A DNA stretch of 64,000 nucleotides. Origin: Nocardia asteroides. Its GTDB lineage: Bacteria; Actinomycetota; Actinomycetes; Mycobacteriales; Mycobacteriaceae. The first letter of the stretch is position 1. Each line of letters opens with the position of its first letter. The position numbers were made by a program, and so were the translations under genes. The notes beneath the pieces are model-generated. The model saw only the letters and a list, made by a program, of their open reading frames with translations. It did not search any database and was not told the DNA's origin. Below, one piece after another: positions 47,398 through 56,912 of this stretch. The DNA lies in contig CP082844.1 of the NCBI GenBank assembly GCA_019930625.1, forward strand, positions 248,001 through 312,000, in the 5' to 3' direction.

Positions 47398-48498
47398 ATG
47401 GCACCAATTGCGGCGGATACCACAGCGAAGAAGGCGTCGGTGCTGGCGTCCACCCCCCTGGCCAGTGCGGCTGCCGAAGCCAAGCATTTCTGGTTGGTCG
47501 ACTTGCATTGCCCACCCGGTGCCTCGGAAGGGTTGCGTGCCTTCATCGCATTGGCGGACACCGCCATTCAGACCGCGGTAGATCTGCTCGGCCGCGGCAT
47601 GACGACTCCCCCGCCGAAAGTCGACGACCTGCTCAAGCCCGCGATCTACGAAACTCTCGGTAAAGGCGAGGCGGACGACGAATACCGCAAGACCATCGAC
47701 AAAGTCGAGGCCAGGCAGCTGAAGCTGTTGCAGATGGACGATCAGGTCGTCAAGACCTCCGTCACGGTAGCCGCCGAACAAGTTCAGGCCCTGCGCTCCA
47801 TCAAAACCATCGTGACCGAACTCAACGCCAAGCTGAAGGCGGCGGGCACCGCCAAACTCAAGCCCGCGCAGGAGCTTCCCCTGCTCAAGGCGGTCGCCGC
47901 CGCCGTGGAAGCGGTCTACGACAAGGTCACCGCGATCGCCGACCTCAACGAGGACATGGCTAACGGCGGTGGAAAGAACAACTCCGGTGGCGGCCAGGCC
48001 GGCGGGGGTGGCGGCGCGACCGGCGGTGGCGGTGGAGGCGGCGATATAGCGAGTAGCTTGGCCTCCCTGCTTCCGATGCTCGCGATGCTGCCGATGGCGG
48101 CGATGCCGCTGGTCCAGCAGATACCGGAAATGATGCAGAAAGCCGAAGAGGACAAGGCCAAGAAGGCCGAGGAGAACCGGAACAACGGCGCTCCCGGACA
48201 ACCTGGCCAGACTCCGCCGGCCAACCAGAACGCAGCCACCGTGCCGCCCCCGGGGAATCCGAATGCTCAACCGGCCGCCCCGCAGCCCGGCGACCCCAAT
48301 GCGGCTCCGGCTGCGAATACCGCGCCGCCCGGCGAGCAAAACGCGGCTCCCGCAGTTGCCTCGGTGCCCGGTGTGATCCCGGCTCGGCGGACCAGAGACG
48401 GCTCGCCGACCGATCGGCCGGGTCGAGGAGATGCCCCGCAGGATGCAGCCGTCGATGACGAAGTGGACCAAGAGGCAGGTCAAGTCATCGAGGCGTAG
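47398..48498 (+). CDS. ESX-associated EspA-like protein, function unknown
   Basis: A 366-residue protein, one of only two plus-strand genes in the ESX region. Residues about 1-185 are helical and hydrophilic (EYRKTIDKVEARQLKLLQMD). A Gly-rich stretch of about 25 residues follows, then a Met/Leu hydrophobic segment (LLPMLAMLPMAAMPLVQQIP) like those of EspA-type proteins, then a Pro/Asn/Ala-rich tail. No enzyme motif. ATG at 47398 with GAGAGGCGG upstream and a palindrome-GACAAT promoter 33 bases before it. Probably an ESX substrate or partner. Confidence 0.65.
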   Translation: MAPIAADTTAKKASVLASTPLASAAAEAKHFWLVDLHCPPGASEGLRAFIALADTAIQTAVDLLGRGMTTPPPKVDDLLKPAIYETLGKGEADDEYRKTIDKVEARQLKLLQMDDQVVKTSVTVAAEQVQALRSIKTIVTELNAKLKAAGTAKLKPAQELPLLKAVAAAVEAVYDKVTAIADLNEDMANGGGKNNSGGGQAGGGGGATGGGGGGGDIASSLASLLPMLAMLPMAAMPLVQQIPEMMQKAEEDKAKKAEENRNNGAPGQPGQTPPANQNAATVPPPGNPNAQPAAPQPGDPNAAPAANTAPPGEQNAAPAVASVPGVIPARRTRDGSPTDRPGRGDAPQDAAVDDEVDQEAGQVIEA

Positions 48499-48986
48499 CC
48501 GTATCGAACGGCTGAGCGGACGGCCCGCAGGGGCGTTAGCACGTTACGCGAAGTCTGCGCCGAGTCAGTGCGCTCCGGAAGGTGTACTCCTGACGTTGCC
48601 TCGGGCGCGCAGCCCGAGATGGACTGAACCTGAACGGTCGGGCAGATCGTGCGGGTCGCCCCGGGCGACTCGATGTCGGTCTCGCAGCGATCACCAGCGC
48701 AGACCGTTCCGGTCCGCTGTGCCTGGCCGATGCTGTTGACCAGTTGTCATAGCTCATGCCGTACCGTCGGATTCCGCTATCCGGCGGCGGCTACCGTAAC
48801 AGGATCGGCTATCTTCCCCCAAGCCTCTCGTGCGAACACCGGCCACGATTCCGGTTGAAGCTGCGAACACACGGAATCGCGCCGCTAGGGCCGTCCTACC
48901 GGAATCGCGTGCGATCCAGGTCGCGGCACCGAAGGAACCACCGTGCCGTGACCCGGATCGCCGGATCTCTTACCTTCGAGTCACCT
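48499..48986. other. 488-base gap without a recognisable gene
   Basis: Lies between convergent ESX genes. Several short ORFs exist on both strands but none has a ribosome site, domain or codon bias that stands out. CGGAATCGCG occurs twice near 48870-48910. No terminator or palindrome family member is seen. It may hold gene debris. Confidence 0.4.
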
Positions 48987-50900
48987 TCACGACCGCTCCG
49001 GCGGCGCCACCGACGGAGGTGATGTCGTCGGCGCGACCACGATACCGGGCGGCGGCCCGCCTGCGACGTCGGGCGCGGTGACCGAGGGAACCGTCGGCCG
49101 CGTGACGCGCTCGGGCTGCACGGCGGTGGACACGGGTGCCGGTGTCGAGACGAACTGCGGATGCTGCGTGATCTGTTCGTGCGCGTAGACGGCGTCACGC
49201 AGCGTCTGCCTGCTCGGTTCGTTCGCCAGCAGCAGCAACAGCTCGTTGCAACGGCGCTCGAAGACCATGCTGCGCAACGGGGAAACGCCGGCGTCGAGCC
49301 GCAGCTGCCCGATCTCCACCCGGCCCACGTCGACCCGCTGCCCGAGCATCGAAGCCGCCAGCAGATCGTCGGCGTCGCGCAGTTCGTCCCACAGTTCGCG
49401 TGGCACTGTCTTCCCGGATTGCAGTTCGGCGAGAATCCGTTCGCGAACCCGGCGCGACGTGGCCGCTTCCGCGGGTACCGATCCGGAGCGTCCGACTTGC
49501 CCGTGGGCATCCGCGGCGAGTTCCACACAGCGGGAGACCACCTGCGCGTCGGGTACCGACGAGACATGTTCCAGTCCCGCGATAGAACCGGTCAGACCGA
49601 GGCGGTCGGCGGTGTCCGGGGTGAACTCGCGCAGGTCGACGTCGTAGGAGGGGCCGACGAGCCCTTCCATCGCCGCCTCACCGAAGCGGGAACGCAGGCC
49701 GGGATCGATCGGTCCGGACGACACGAGGGCCGACAATTGCGCGTTCGCCTTCGCACCCCATGCCAAGCCGAATTCCGCCAATACCCGAGCCGGGTCCGTG
49801 ACGCCCTCCCACGGCGATCCGCTGCCGTCGTCGGCTGTGAGCAATTCGTCCCAGTTCCACGGGGTAGAGACCTCACGAGGCAGGAACAATCCGGCGGGCA
49901 GCCAGCCACGGCCTTCGTTCGAGGTGATGAAAATGCCAGTGCCCCCCGGACCACGCATCACCGATACCGCCCAGGCCATGCCCACCGGAGAATCCACTGC
50001 GGCGAGCACGCTGCCGAGCAGCGTCCTGGCGAGTACCAGATCGTCGTTCACCTGGTTGCCCACCATGTACGACGGCTCGGCCTCCTTGTCCTTCGCCGAG
50101 GCGACAGCGGCGGCGAAGGGACTCGAGACCGGTACGGGCATGGGGGGCAGGTCCGACCGGCCCGTGGCACCGCTGGGCGGCTGTGTCGAACCACGGTCCT
50201 CCGCGCCGGAATTGAGCGGCCCCACCCCAGCGGGCGGCATGCCTCCTGTCGTCGGCGACGTCACGCTGGTGCTGGACGGTCCACCCGGTGTCGTCCCGGT
50301 CGCGTTCGGTGTGCCGTTGGTGCTGACAGATTCCGTCGGCATGGCAGTCGCGCCGGGCACACCCGTACCCGACGGTGACGCCCCATTCGGCCCGCCGGGC
50401 GAGGTACCGAGCGGGTTGTTCTGAGTGCCATCGGGTCCGACGGAAGTGGGACCGGCCGAAGTGGGACCGGCCGAGATGGGCGCATCGGACGGCCCACCGG
50501 GCACGGTGGTAGACGGCGACGTCGGCCCGCTCGAACCCAGCGGATCGGTCGAGCTTCCGACCGGCGCCGTCAGGGACGGTTGATCGGTGACGCCGCCCAC
50601 CTGTCGGATGTGCGAGGCGAAATCCTCGTCGGACTGCTCATAAGCGTCCGCGGACGCACGCAACGAGTCACGAGTGCGCTCGTGCTCGCTGGCCAGCGCC
50701 TCGCCCGCACGCTGCCGGGCGTCGTAGTACCGCTCCAGCGCTTCGTAGACCGGATAGGCGATCTTGCCGTAGGTGGGCAGGAAGTTGGCGAGCCAGTCCG
50801 CGGGCGGTTTGGCCCATTCCCGCGTGTCACGCGCGACCCGGTCGTGTTGGTCGGCCAGCTGACGCAAAACCGCAGGGTCGATTTCCATGCTGTTCGGCAT
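48987..50900 (-). CDS. Large ESX-locus protein, EspC-like N-terminus (paralog A)
   Basis: A 637-residue protein. Residues 1-95 form a helical hairpin like small ESX substrates (DPAVLRQLADQHDRVARDTR, then YEALERYYDARQRAGEAL). A Ser/Thr/Pro/Gly-rich linker spans about 100-255. The C-terminal 330 residues are a folded domain shared with the upstream gene: LVLARTLLGSVLAA, FITSNEGRGWLPAGLFLP, WEGVTDPARVLAEFGLAWG, ELWDELRDADDLLAASML and MVFERRCNELLLLL. This may correspond to DUF5631/5632 of the mycobacterial ESX-2 locus protein Rv3899c, but I cannot verify it. It has its own promoter palindrome 47 bases upstream. Confidence 0.68.
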   Translation of the reverse strand: MPNSMEIDPAVLRQLADQHDRVARDTREWAKPPADWLANFLPTYGKIAYPVYEALERYYDARQRAGEALASEHERTRDSLRASADAYEQSDEDFASHIRQVGGVTDQPSLTAPVGSSTDPLGSSGPTSPSTTVPGGPSDAPISAGPTSAGPTSVGPDGTQNNPLGTSPGGPNGASPSGTGVPGATAMPTESVSTNGTPNATGTTPGGPSSTSVTSPTTGGMPPAGVGPLNSGAEDRGSTQPPSGATGRSDLPPMPVPVSSPFAAAVASAKDKEAEPSYMVGNQVNDDLVLARTLLGSVLAAVDSPVGMAWAVSVMRGPGGTGIFITSNEGRGWLPAGLFLPREVSTPWNWDELLTADDGSGSPWEGVTDPARVLAEFGLAWGAKANAQLSALVSSGPIDPGLRSRFGEAAMEGLVGPSYDVDLREFTPDTADRLGLTGSIAGLEHVSSVPDAQVVSRCVELAADAHGQVGRSGSVPAEAATSRRVRERILAELQSGKTVPRELWDELRDADDLLAASMLGQRVDVGRVEIGQLRLDAGVSPLRSMVFERRCNELLLLLANEPSRQTLRDAVYAHEQITQHPQFVSTPAPVSTAVQPERVTRPTVPSVTAPDVAGGPPPGIVVAPTTSPPSVAPPERS

Positions 50901-50935
50901 GCTCGATCAGATCCTTTCCCACCACACGTTCCCCT

Positions 50936-50963
50936 ATTGTCGATCCTTCCCAGACATGGGGAG
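50936..50963 (-). promoter_or_regulatory. TTCCCA palindrome plus GACAAT promoter
   Basis: On the plus strand TTCCCAGACATGGGGA (50947-50962). On the minus strand the palindrome is followed by four bases and GACAAT (50941-50936), placing the transcript start about 25 bases before the ATG at 50900. Confidence 0.7.
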
Positions 50964-51048
50964 CCGATTGTCGTGACCGACGCGCCGAGGGGCACCACGT
51001 CTTTCCCCTCATTGGTTTCGACGTATCGAGGCGATGGCTCAGACCTGC

Positions 51049-53577
51049 TCAGCGGCTCGGCCCCGCCGTGATGGTCGGGCGGCGAGCCGGACCGCCGGTG
51101 GGAGCGGGAGCCGGAGCGATGAACGACGGGTGGCCCACGACCTGGGCGTGCGCATACATCGCGTCGCGCAAACTCTGGCGTGTCGCGGCCTCCTCCAGCA
51201 GCAACACCAGTTCGTCGCACCGCCGCTCGAACACCATGGCGCGCAGTGCGCTCATCTCCGATGCGAAGCGTCCGTCGGATTGTTCGGCGCGCAACTCCCC
51301 CAGCGCGACTCTGGACACATCGGCGCGCCGCGACAGCATCGTCGCCGTGAGCAGGTCGTCGGCGTCCCGGAGTTCTTCCCACCACTCCTGCGGCACCTCG
51401 CGTCGCTGCCGCAGCGCGGTGAGGATCCGCTCGCGGACAGCGGGCGCACCCAGCGCGGCCGGAGAGCCGAGACCGGCCTTGTGCACGCGAACGTGCGCAT
51501 CCGACGCCAAGTCCCAGCGGCGCCCGGCGATTTCCGCTTCCGGTGTCGTCACGGCCCGCTGCACCAGCGCCGGGGCCCCCACCAGTTCGAGACGGTCGAC
51601 CAGACTCGGCCTCGGAGCGCTGAAGTCCATCGCCGACGAGGCGGTCACTTCACCCTCGATCGGCACTTCGCCCAACTGCCGCCGCAACTCGGCGTCGATT
51701 TCTCCCGACGCGACGACGGCGGTCAACCGAGCGCCGGACTTACGTCCCCACGCGATCGCGAACTCCGCCAGCACGCGCGCGGGGTCGGCCACACCCTCCC
51801 ATGCCTGTCCTTCGGAAACCTCCCATACCCAGGGAGTCGAAAGCTCGCGCGGCAGGTACAGCCCGGCGGGCAGCCAGCCGCGGCCCTCGTTCGAGGTGAC
51901 GAACGCGCTGATACCGCTTTGATGGCGCATCACCGAAACCGCCCAGCCGAGGCCGAGCACCGCGTCGCCCCCTGCCGCCAGGACGCCGCTCAGCAGCGTG
52001 CGTGCCAGCACCAGGTCGCCGTCCACCCGCTCACCCAGTACGAATGCCGGGGCCGCTGCCGACGTCATGGCGGCGCCGACCACAGCGCGGATCGAATCGT
52101 CGCTGCCGTCGGTCTCATCCCGGTCGGCATTCGCGCGCTGCTCGGTCCGTTCCGGCGGAGGCGCCTTGACAGCGCCGCCCGAACCTGGGGGCGGACCGGC
52201 GGTGCCCACCGTGATCTTGGGCGCGACGGCCGGTCCGCGTGCTTCGCTCGGGGGCGTCGCCTGCTTGGCCTGCACTTGCGGCGCACCTGGACCCGCCTGT
52301 GCCGCCGGAGCGGAGACCGCCGGCCCCGGCGGATTGACCGATGCCGCCGGTGCCGATGGCGCGAGGTGCGGAGGCGCTACGAGGGGTGGCGGAAGGACGT
52401 ATGGCATCGGCGGTGACGCACTTTGGTCGGACACGGTCACCGAGGAAGCGGCGTACCGCTCCGGCCCGGCTGCCTCGGGCGCTTCCGTTGCCGACGCGGT
52501 CGTGGATCGGTCGTCGGAGCCGGGTTCCGAGCCATCGATCGAGGCATCCGGATCCCTTCGATCCGGGTCGCTGCCCTCCGAAGCCGACTCATCCTGCTGG
52601 TCGCCGTCGGTCTGGACATCCCGATCGGCGGCTACGGGCTCGGTGTCCGTGACCTGCGTACGAGGCGTTCCGGCCGCGGACGGCAGGCCCGTGCCGTCGT
52701 CGGACACCGCGCCGGGCACGGGGCTCACGGGGACAGGCGTTGTCCCACCAGGCGGGTATTGCGTGGGCTCGGAACTTGTCGGTGAAGGCGGACCGGCCGA
52801 AGGTTCATCGGCAGGAAGGGAATTCGGCTGCTCCCTGAGTTCGTCACCGGGCAGGAGCGGGTCGACCGGATCGGCGGCAGGCTCGTCGGCGACGACCTTC
52901 GGCAACAGCGGGACCGGAGAAACGTCCTTCGGTCGATTCGTCCCTTGCGGTCCGTCATCACGCGGAGCACCGGAGTGGTCTCCGGCCTGCCGGTGCTCTG
53001 GATAGTCGTCGGTGTCTCCTTCGTTGCCGGGCGCCCAAGGTCCCGGCTGTCCCAGCGCGTCGGCGATCAAGCCGAGACTGGGCAGGCCCTGCGGGTTGAT
53101 CGAGCCGAGCGCTGCCCGGACGACATCCTCCACGTCGTCCCTGGCGGCGGCGATCATGCCGGGAATTCGGCTGCGAATGGCCTGGGCGTCGGATTCGTCG
53201 TCCTCCGCGGCGGCCGCGCGTTTGGTCTGGTTGATCCTCGACGTGGTTTCGTCCACGATGTCCAGGATCTTGTTGCGGGTCCGGTACACCAGGTCCGAGA
53301 AATCCCGGAAGGTGTCCGCGGCGGCCTCCAAGGCGTCCGCGAACGACTGCGGGTTCATTCTCTGCCGCAGCATGTCGTCCTTGACCGGTTGCAGACCGGC
53401 ACTGGAGCGGACCCGCTCGTCGAACTCGCGGCGTTTGCTGTCGGCGTCGAGCAAGTCCAACGCCCCCGCACCGTCCCGCGCGAGACGTTCCAGCGCATTC
53501 CAGTCCCCCGGCGAGATCACCGGCCAGTTGTCGCCGACGATCGCGTCCCAGTACGGACTGCTGCGCTCCGGTTCCAT
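51049..53577 (-). CDS. Large ESX-locus protein (paralog B)
   Basis: An 842-residue protein. The N-terminal 190 residues are helical (NWPVISPGDWNALERLA, NPQSFADALEAAADTFRDF). A long acidic Pro-rich region spans about 200-520. The C-terminal 320 residues are the folded domain shared with the downstream gene: LVLARTLLSGVLAAGG, FVTSNEGRGWLPAGLYLP, WEGVADPARVLAEFAIAWG and EWWEELRDADDLLTATML. No catalytic motif is recognised. ATG at 53577, 7 bases after the upstream stop; the open frame upstream overlaps that gene and is not used. Confidence 0.68.
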   Translation of the reverse strand: MEPERSSPYWDAIVGDNWPVISPGDWNALERLARDGAGALDLLDADSKRREFDERVRSSAGLQPVKDDMLRQRMNPQSFADALEAAADTFRDFSDLVYRTRNKILDIVDETTSRINQTKRAAAAEDDESDAQAIRSRIPGMIAAARDDVEDVVRAALGSINPQGLPSLGLIADALGQPGPWAPGNEGDTDDYPEHRQAGDHSGAPRDDGPQGTNRPKDVSPVPLLPKVVADEPAADPVDPLLPGDELREQPNSLPADEPSAGPPSPTSSEPTQYPPGGTTPVPVSPVPGAVSDDGTGLPSAAGTPRTQVTDTEPVAADRDVQTDGDQQDESASEGSDPDRRDPDASIDGSEPGSDDRSTTASATEAPEAAGPERYAASSVTVSDQSASPPMPYVLPPPLVAPPHLAPSAPAASVNPPGPAVSAPAAQAGPGAPQVQAKQATPPSEARGPAVAPKITVGTAGPPPGSGGAVKAPPPERTEQRANADRDETDGSDDSIRAVVGAAMTSAAAPAFVLGERVDGDLVLARTLLSGVLAAGGDAVLGLGWAVSVMRHQSGISAFVTSNEGRGWLPAGLYLPRELSTPWVWEVSEGQAWEGVADPARVLAEFAIAWGRKSGARLTAVVASGEIDAELRRQLGEVPIEGEVTASSAMDFSAPRPSLVDRLELVGAPALVQRAVTTPEAEIAGRRWDLASDAHVRVHKAGLGSPAALGAPAVRERILTALRQRREVPQEWWEELRDADDLLTATMLSRRADVSRVALGELRAEQSDGRFASEMSALRAMVFERRCDELVLLLEEAATRQSLRDAMYAHAQVVGHPSFIAPAPAPTGGPARRPTITAGPSR

Positions 53578-53584
53578 CAGCGAA

Positions 53585-53905
53585 TCAGATGGATCGGGTC
53601 CGACGACGCACCTCGGCCGCACCTGCGCGATCGGCGTCGCCATGGGTGTAGGACACCTGGGCGGTGACCTGAGTCGCCGCGTCCACGCGGCGTCCGTTTG
53701 CCCGTTCCGCGCGCTTGAACATGGCCCGCATCCGGTGCGTGAGCGCCACGAGTTGCCGATCGATCTCCGATTCGGGCCGTCGGGGCGCGACGAAGCCATC
53801 GCTGATCGTCGCGACTTGGCCGCCCACCGTGGTGATCGCGGTTCGGAACTTGCGCGCGGCGGCGACCACCTCGTCCGGGTCGTCGGTATCGAATTTGTCG
53901 GTCAT
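53585..53905 (-). CDS. Small ESX-operon protein
   Basis: A 106-residue helical protein (DEVVAAARKFRTAITTVGGQ, then DRQLVALTHRMRAMFKRAER) with the size and amphipathic pattern of EspC-type proteins, but no WXG turn and no YxxxD signal. ATG at 53905; the next gene starts 7 bases after its stop. Probably a partner of the large protein that follows. Confidence 0.6.
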   Translation of the reverse strand: MTDKFDTDDPDEVVAAARKFRTAITTVGGQVATISDGFVAPRRPESEIDRQLVALTHRMRAMFKRAERANGRRVDAATQVTAQVSYTHGDADRAGAAEVRRRTRSI

Positions 53906-53942
53906 GTCGCTGTCCTATCTCGCCGGCTACGGCGGTCTGCGC

Positions 53943-54317
53943 TCAGGTATCGCGCCGGAACTCGGCCTCCTCCATGGCGCGGTACGACGCCTCGGTCGGA
54001 AGGTCGAACGAGTCGATCGTGTAGGAACGGGTGCCCTTGTACTCCATCTCGGCCCGCAGGCCGACGCGCGACTTCGCATGCGCCAGTCGCGCGAGCTTGA
54101 CAATCTGGGACGCCAACCAGTCGTCGCCGTTGTCACGAGCGTCGTCGGTGATGTACAGGCCGATGATCTCCCCGTCCCGGTCGCATCCGACGCCGACGCT
54201 GTGGTCGGGGTTGAACACCTCGTAGGTCAGGTTCCGCCAGTCCGGTGTGTCGGCTTCCCGCTCATCGTCATCGTCGATGTCGAAGTCGTCCATCTGAAAA
54301 GGATGCATGTCGGTCAT
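53943..54317 (-). CDS. Small acidic ESX-operon protein
   Basis: A 124-residue cytosolic protein with an acidic N-terminus (MDDFDIDDDDEREADTPDW) and a mixed alpha/beta body (VGVGCDRDGEIIGLYITD, LASQIVKLARLAHAKSRVGL). ATG at 54317 overlaps the upstream stop (ATGA). The open frame extends far upstream in the shadow of that gene and is not used. I do not recognise the family; a chaperone-like role is a guess from size and charge. Confidence 0.65.
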   Translation of the reverse strand: MTDMHPFQMDDFDIDDDDEREADTPDWRNLTYEVFNPDHSVGVGCDRDGEIIGLYITDDARDNGDDWLASQIVKLARLAHAKSRVGLRAEMEYKGTRSYTIDSFDLPTEASYRAMEEAEFRRDT

Positions 54318-55039
54318 CGGCTGCTCTCCGAGAATCGTTCGCCGGACTGGGGATCGAGAGAATGGTCGGAATCGTCGGCCGCCGAATCCAGGCGTGCCGC
54401 GAGCACGGACCAGGCGGCGTCCTCGATGCGCATGATCTGGCGCATCTGCCAGAACCGGGCACCGAGATACATCTCGCCGGTACCGTCCGCGGCGACGTCG
54501 AGATGATCGGGACCGTCCGTGGTCGCGTTCAAGGTCACCGCCGTGACCGGCGGGCGCGTGTCGTCTACGTTGACCAGGGTCGCACCGCCGCCCGGGATGA
54601 AACTCTGCCGCAGCCGGGCGCTGGTGCCGATCGCGACGTCGGCGCTGTTGGTAGTAATTGTGATCTCGGGATTCAGCAGCAGTTGCAGCACCCAGGACCT
54701 GGCCACCTGCGCGGGATGGTCGGCGTTGATCGCGATCGTCAGGGTGGCCGCCAGATCGATCACGAGCACCGCATCCGTGGACGTGACACCGACGACCACC
54801 AGCCGTCTGGCGGTGCCGACCGGGTAGGGCAGATCGTCGGCGGCCAGCGACACAACGTCCGCCCCGACACCACCTCCGGTCGCCGGGTGGGCGGAGACGG
54901 TTCCGGTGGCGACATCGATGGTGTAGGCGACGATCGTCTCCGAGATACCGTCCGTTACCCCGGCCAGACGTACCAGCCCTTCGTCGTGCAGCCACCGCAC
55001 CGTGTCCGCGACGGTGACCTCCGGGGCGGGCTCGGTCAT
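54314..55039 (-). CDS. ESX-operon protein, function unknown
   Basis: A 241-residue soluble protein, beta-rich by pattern (RRLVVVGVTSTDAVLVIDLA, LTIAINADHPAQVARSWVLQ). It has no signal peptide, membrane segment or known motif. Both ends overlap neighbours (ATGA with the YbaB-like gene upstream and with the acidic protein downstream), so the three are co-translated. Confidence 0.65.
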   Translation of the reverse strand: MTEPAPEVTVADTVRWLHDEGLVRLAGVTDGISETIVAYTIDVATGTVSAHPATGGGVGADVVSLAADDLPYPVGTARRLVVVGVTSTDAVLVIDLAATLTIAINADHPAQVARSWVLQLLLNPEITITTNSADVAIGTSARLRQSFIPGGGATLVNVDDTRPPVTAVTLNATTDGPDHLDVAADGTGEMYLGARFWQMRQIMRIEDAAWSVLAARLDSAADDSDHSLDPQSGERFSESSR

Positions 55040-55374
55040 CCGGGCTGCCCCGAAACAGTGGCAACCGGCTCGGTTTCGTCGACGGGGACCTCCATGACGC
55101 TTTGGTACTGCCGCGCGGCGTCCGCGGTGCTCTCCCGGATGGCGGCCATGATCTCGGCCACCAGTTCCGGGCTGCTGAGCCGCGCGACGGTGCCCGGCGC
55201 CAGGTAGAGATCGGTCAGCCTGCCCATCGCGTCGACCTCCGGGATGACCGCGCCGCTCGGCGAGGGCCTGCGGGCGCGAATGTTATCGATCTTTTCCCGC
55301 ATCTCGGCGATCCGGTGCCGCAGATCGCGGGCGGCGTCCAAGGCTGCCTGCACGTCCGGGTGGATGGAACTCAC
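55036..55374 (-). CDS. YbaB/EbfC-like protein
   Basis: A 112-residue protein with the YbaB-type layout: N-terminal helix (AALDAARDLRHRIAEMREKI), beta hairpin (GAVIPEVDAMGRLTDLYLAP) and a C-terminal helix (SSPELVAEIMAAIRESTADA). Classical YbaB binds DNA, but copies inside ESX loci probably have other roles. GTG start at 55374; the stop overlaps the next start. Confidence 0.75.
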   Translation of the reverse strand: MSSIHPDVQAALDAARDLRHRIAEMREKIDNIRARRPSPSGAVIPEVDAMGRLTDLYLAPGTVARLSSPELVAEIMAAIRESTADAARQYQSVMEVPVDETEPVATVSGQPG

Positions 55375-55396
55375 GACTCCACCTCGCTGCGCTCAC

Positions 55397-56866
55397 TCAT
55401 GCGTTACCTCCGGGTTGAGAAGGGGTCTGGTTGCTCGGCGCGGGCGTCGGCGGAGTCACGGTCGGGGCTATGGTCGGCCGTTCACCGATCACCGCTTCGG
55501 TGTGCGGTGTGTCGTCCACGTACATCAAGCGGTCGGGATGCCACGCCACGACACGATTGCGGTCGTTGTTGCCACCGGCTCCGTTGCCCATGCCCGGCGC
55601 CATCGGCATGTACGGCATCATCGGTGCACCGCCGCGGGCGGCGGCGGCATTGGCGCCCGACGACGCGGCGAGGGGTTCGATCACCGAGGTGCGCGGCATG
55701 CCCGAACCCAGGCTGGCCGCCGCGGCCACCGGCAAGGCGCTGGCCTGGATGGTTGCGGCCTCGACATCCGGGATGCCGGCGCCGGGGCTGCCTGCGGGCA
55801 TCCCACTCGGGCTGCCCGCGCCGAGTCCGCTCGGGATGCCCAGGTTGTCGTAGCCGTATTCGTCGAGGCCGTAGTCGTCGTAGGCCTGCGACGTATCCTG
55901 CTGCCCGAGCTGGCTCAACGGCATTCCGGCCGAGGCCATAGCGCTCATCAGGGCCGGCAGCATCTGGGTCAGCGCGCTGGTGTCACCGCTGCCGTTGCCC
56001 TTACCAGCGGCTTCAGCGGCGCCCTCGCCAGCACCGACCTTCGAGCCGACCTCGGTCGAATAGCCGGTGATCGTCTCCGCCGAGCGAGCGTTCTGTTCGT
56101 TGAACTTCGCCAGAGCGGCCTGGATGCCGAGTTCGTTCTTGGAGCGCATCGCCTTTATGAGCTCCTTGCGCGCGGCGATGATCTCCTCCGGTGTCGGGTG
56201 TTTCGCTTTGGCCGTCCGGAATGCGTTGCTGTAGGTGTCGATTCCGTCGGCCAGCAGCCCGATACCGGTGCCGAGCTGGTCCAGCCACCCGCGGCGCTGG
56301 CCGAGTTCGGCGGCCGCCGCGGCGCCGACCGGTTCCCAATGCTGCATCGCCTTGGCCGCGGAGTCCACACCATCGACGGCCGCAAGGTGGGGGCCGAGGG
56401 CGAACTTGCGCAGCGCGTCCGCGAAACCCTTCGCCGCACCGGGCCCAGGTCCGGAGTGCAGCTGCTGGGCGAAGGTCAACGGGTCGACGGCGCCGCCCGC
56501 GACGGGAAACCGCATCGCAGGCGGCCGCCGCTGCCCCAGTTCCTGTACTTCGCCCACCGGATTGGCGACGAGTTCGCCACCGCTGCCGTTGATCTCCCGG
56601 GCTCCACGGTCGTCGGCGGCAGTGTAGTCGGCGGCCGCCGCGCCGATGTTGAACGCGGTGCGCTGGACATCGGTGAGCACACCGGCCAATCCGTTGAGCA
56701 ACGACGCGGCCTGCGCATTGAGCTGGGGCACCGCGGCGGCCGAAATCGGATCAGCCCCCGCGGGCACGACCCATCCGCCGGGCAGCGCCATCCCGGTATC
56801 GCGCGCCACCGCAGCGAGTTTCGACGCCGCAGCGACGAGTTCCTGCGGATCCACATTCAGCGCCAT
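55397..56866 (-). CDS. EspB-like ESX-secreted protein
   Basis: A 489-residue protein. Residues about 1-290 match the PE-PPE-like fold of EspB: an N-terminal helix pair ending in DYTAADD, which fits the YxxxD export signal; a HWEP turn at the place of EspB NWEG; and HPTPEEI against EspB HPTYEDI. The C-terminal half is Gly/Pro/Met-rich and ends near TEAVIGER, against EspB TEAVIGNR. EspB of M. tuberculosis is secreted by ESX-1 and forms rings. ATG at 56866 with the strong site GGAGAGGAGGT. The homology is read by eye; the family call is likely but not proven. Confidence 0.72.
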   Translation of the reverse strand: MALNVDPQELVAAASKLAAVARDTGMALPGGWVVPAGADPISAAAVPQLNAQAASLLNGLAGVLTDVQRTAFNIGAAAADYTAADDRGAREINGSGGELVANPVGEVQELGQRRPPAMRFPVAGGAVDPLTFAQQLHSGPGPGAAKGFADALRKFALGPHLAAVDGVDSAAKAMQHWEPVGAAAAAELGQRRGWLDQLGTGIGLLADGIDTYSNAFRTAKAKHPTPEEIIAARKELIKAMRSKNELGIQAALAKFNEQNARSAETITGYSTEVGSKVGAGEGAAEAAGKGNGSGDTSALTQMLPALMSAMASAGMPLSQLGQQDTSQAYDDYGLDEYGYDNLGIPSGLGAGSPSGMPAGSPGAGIPDVEAATIQASALPVAAAASLGSGMPRTSVIEPLAASSGANAAAARGGAPMMPYMPMAPGMGNGAGGNNDRNRVVAWHPDRLMYVDDTPHTEAVIGERPTIAPTVTPPTPAPSNQTPSQPGGNA

Positions 56867-56912
56867 CGCGACCTCCTCTCCTCATCTGCCGCCTCTCGCA
56901 CTTCTCGCGCGA

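Noticed and set aside
48536..48757. 73-codon minus-strand ORF in the 48.5-49.0 kb gap
   Set aside because: Arg/Ser-rich composition of a chance frame, no ribosome site; not supported as a gene.
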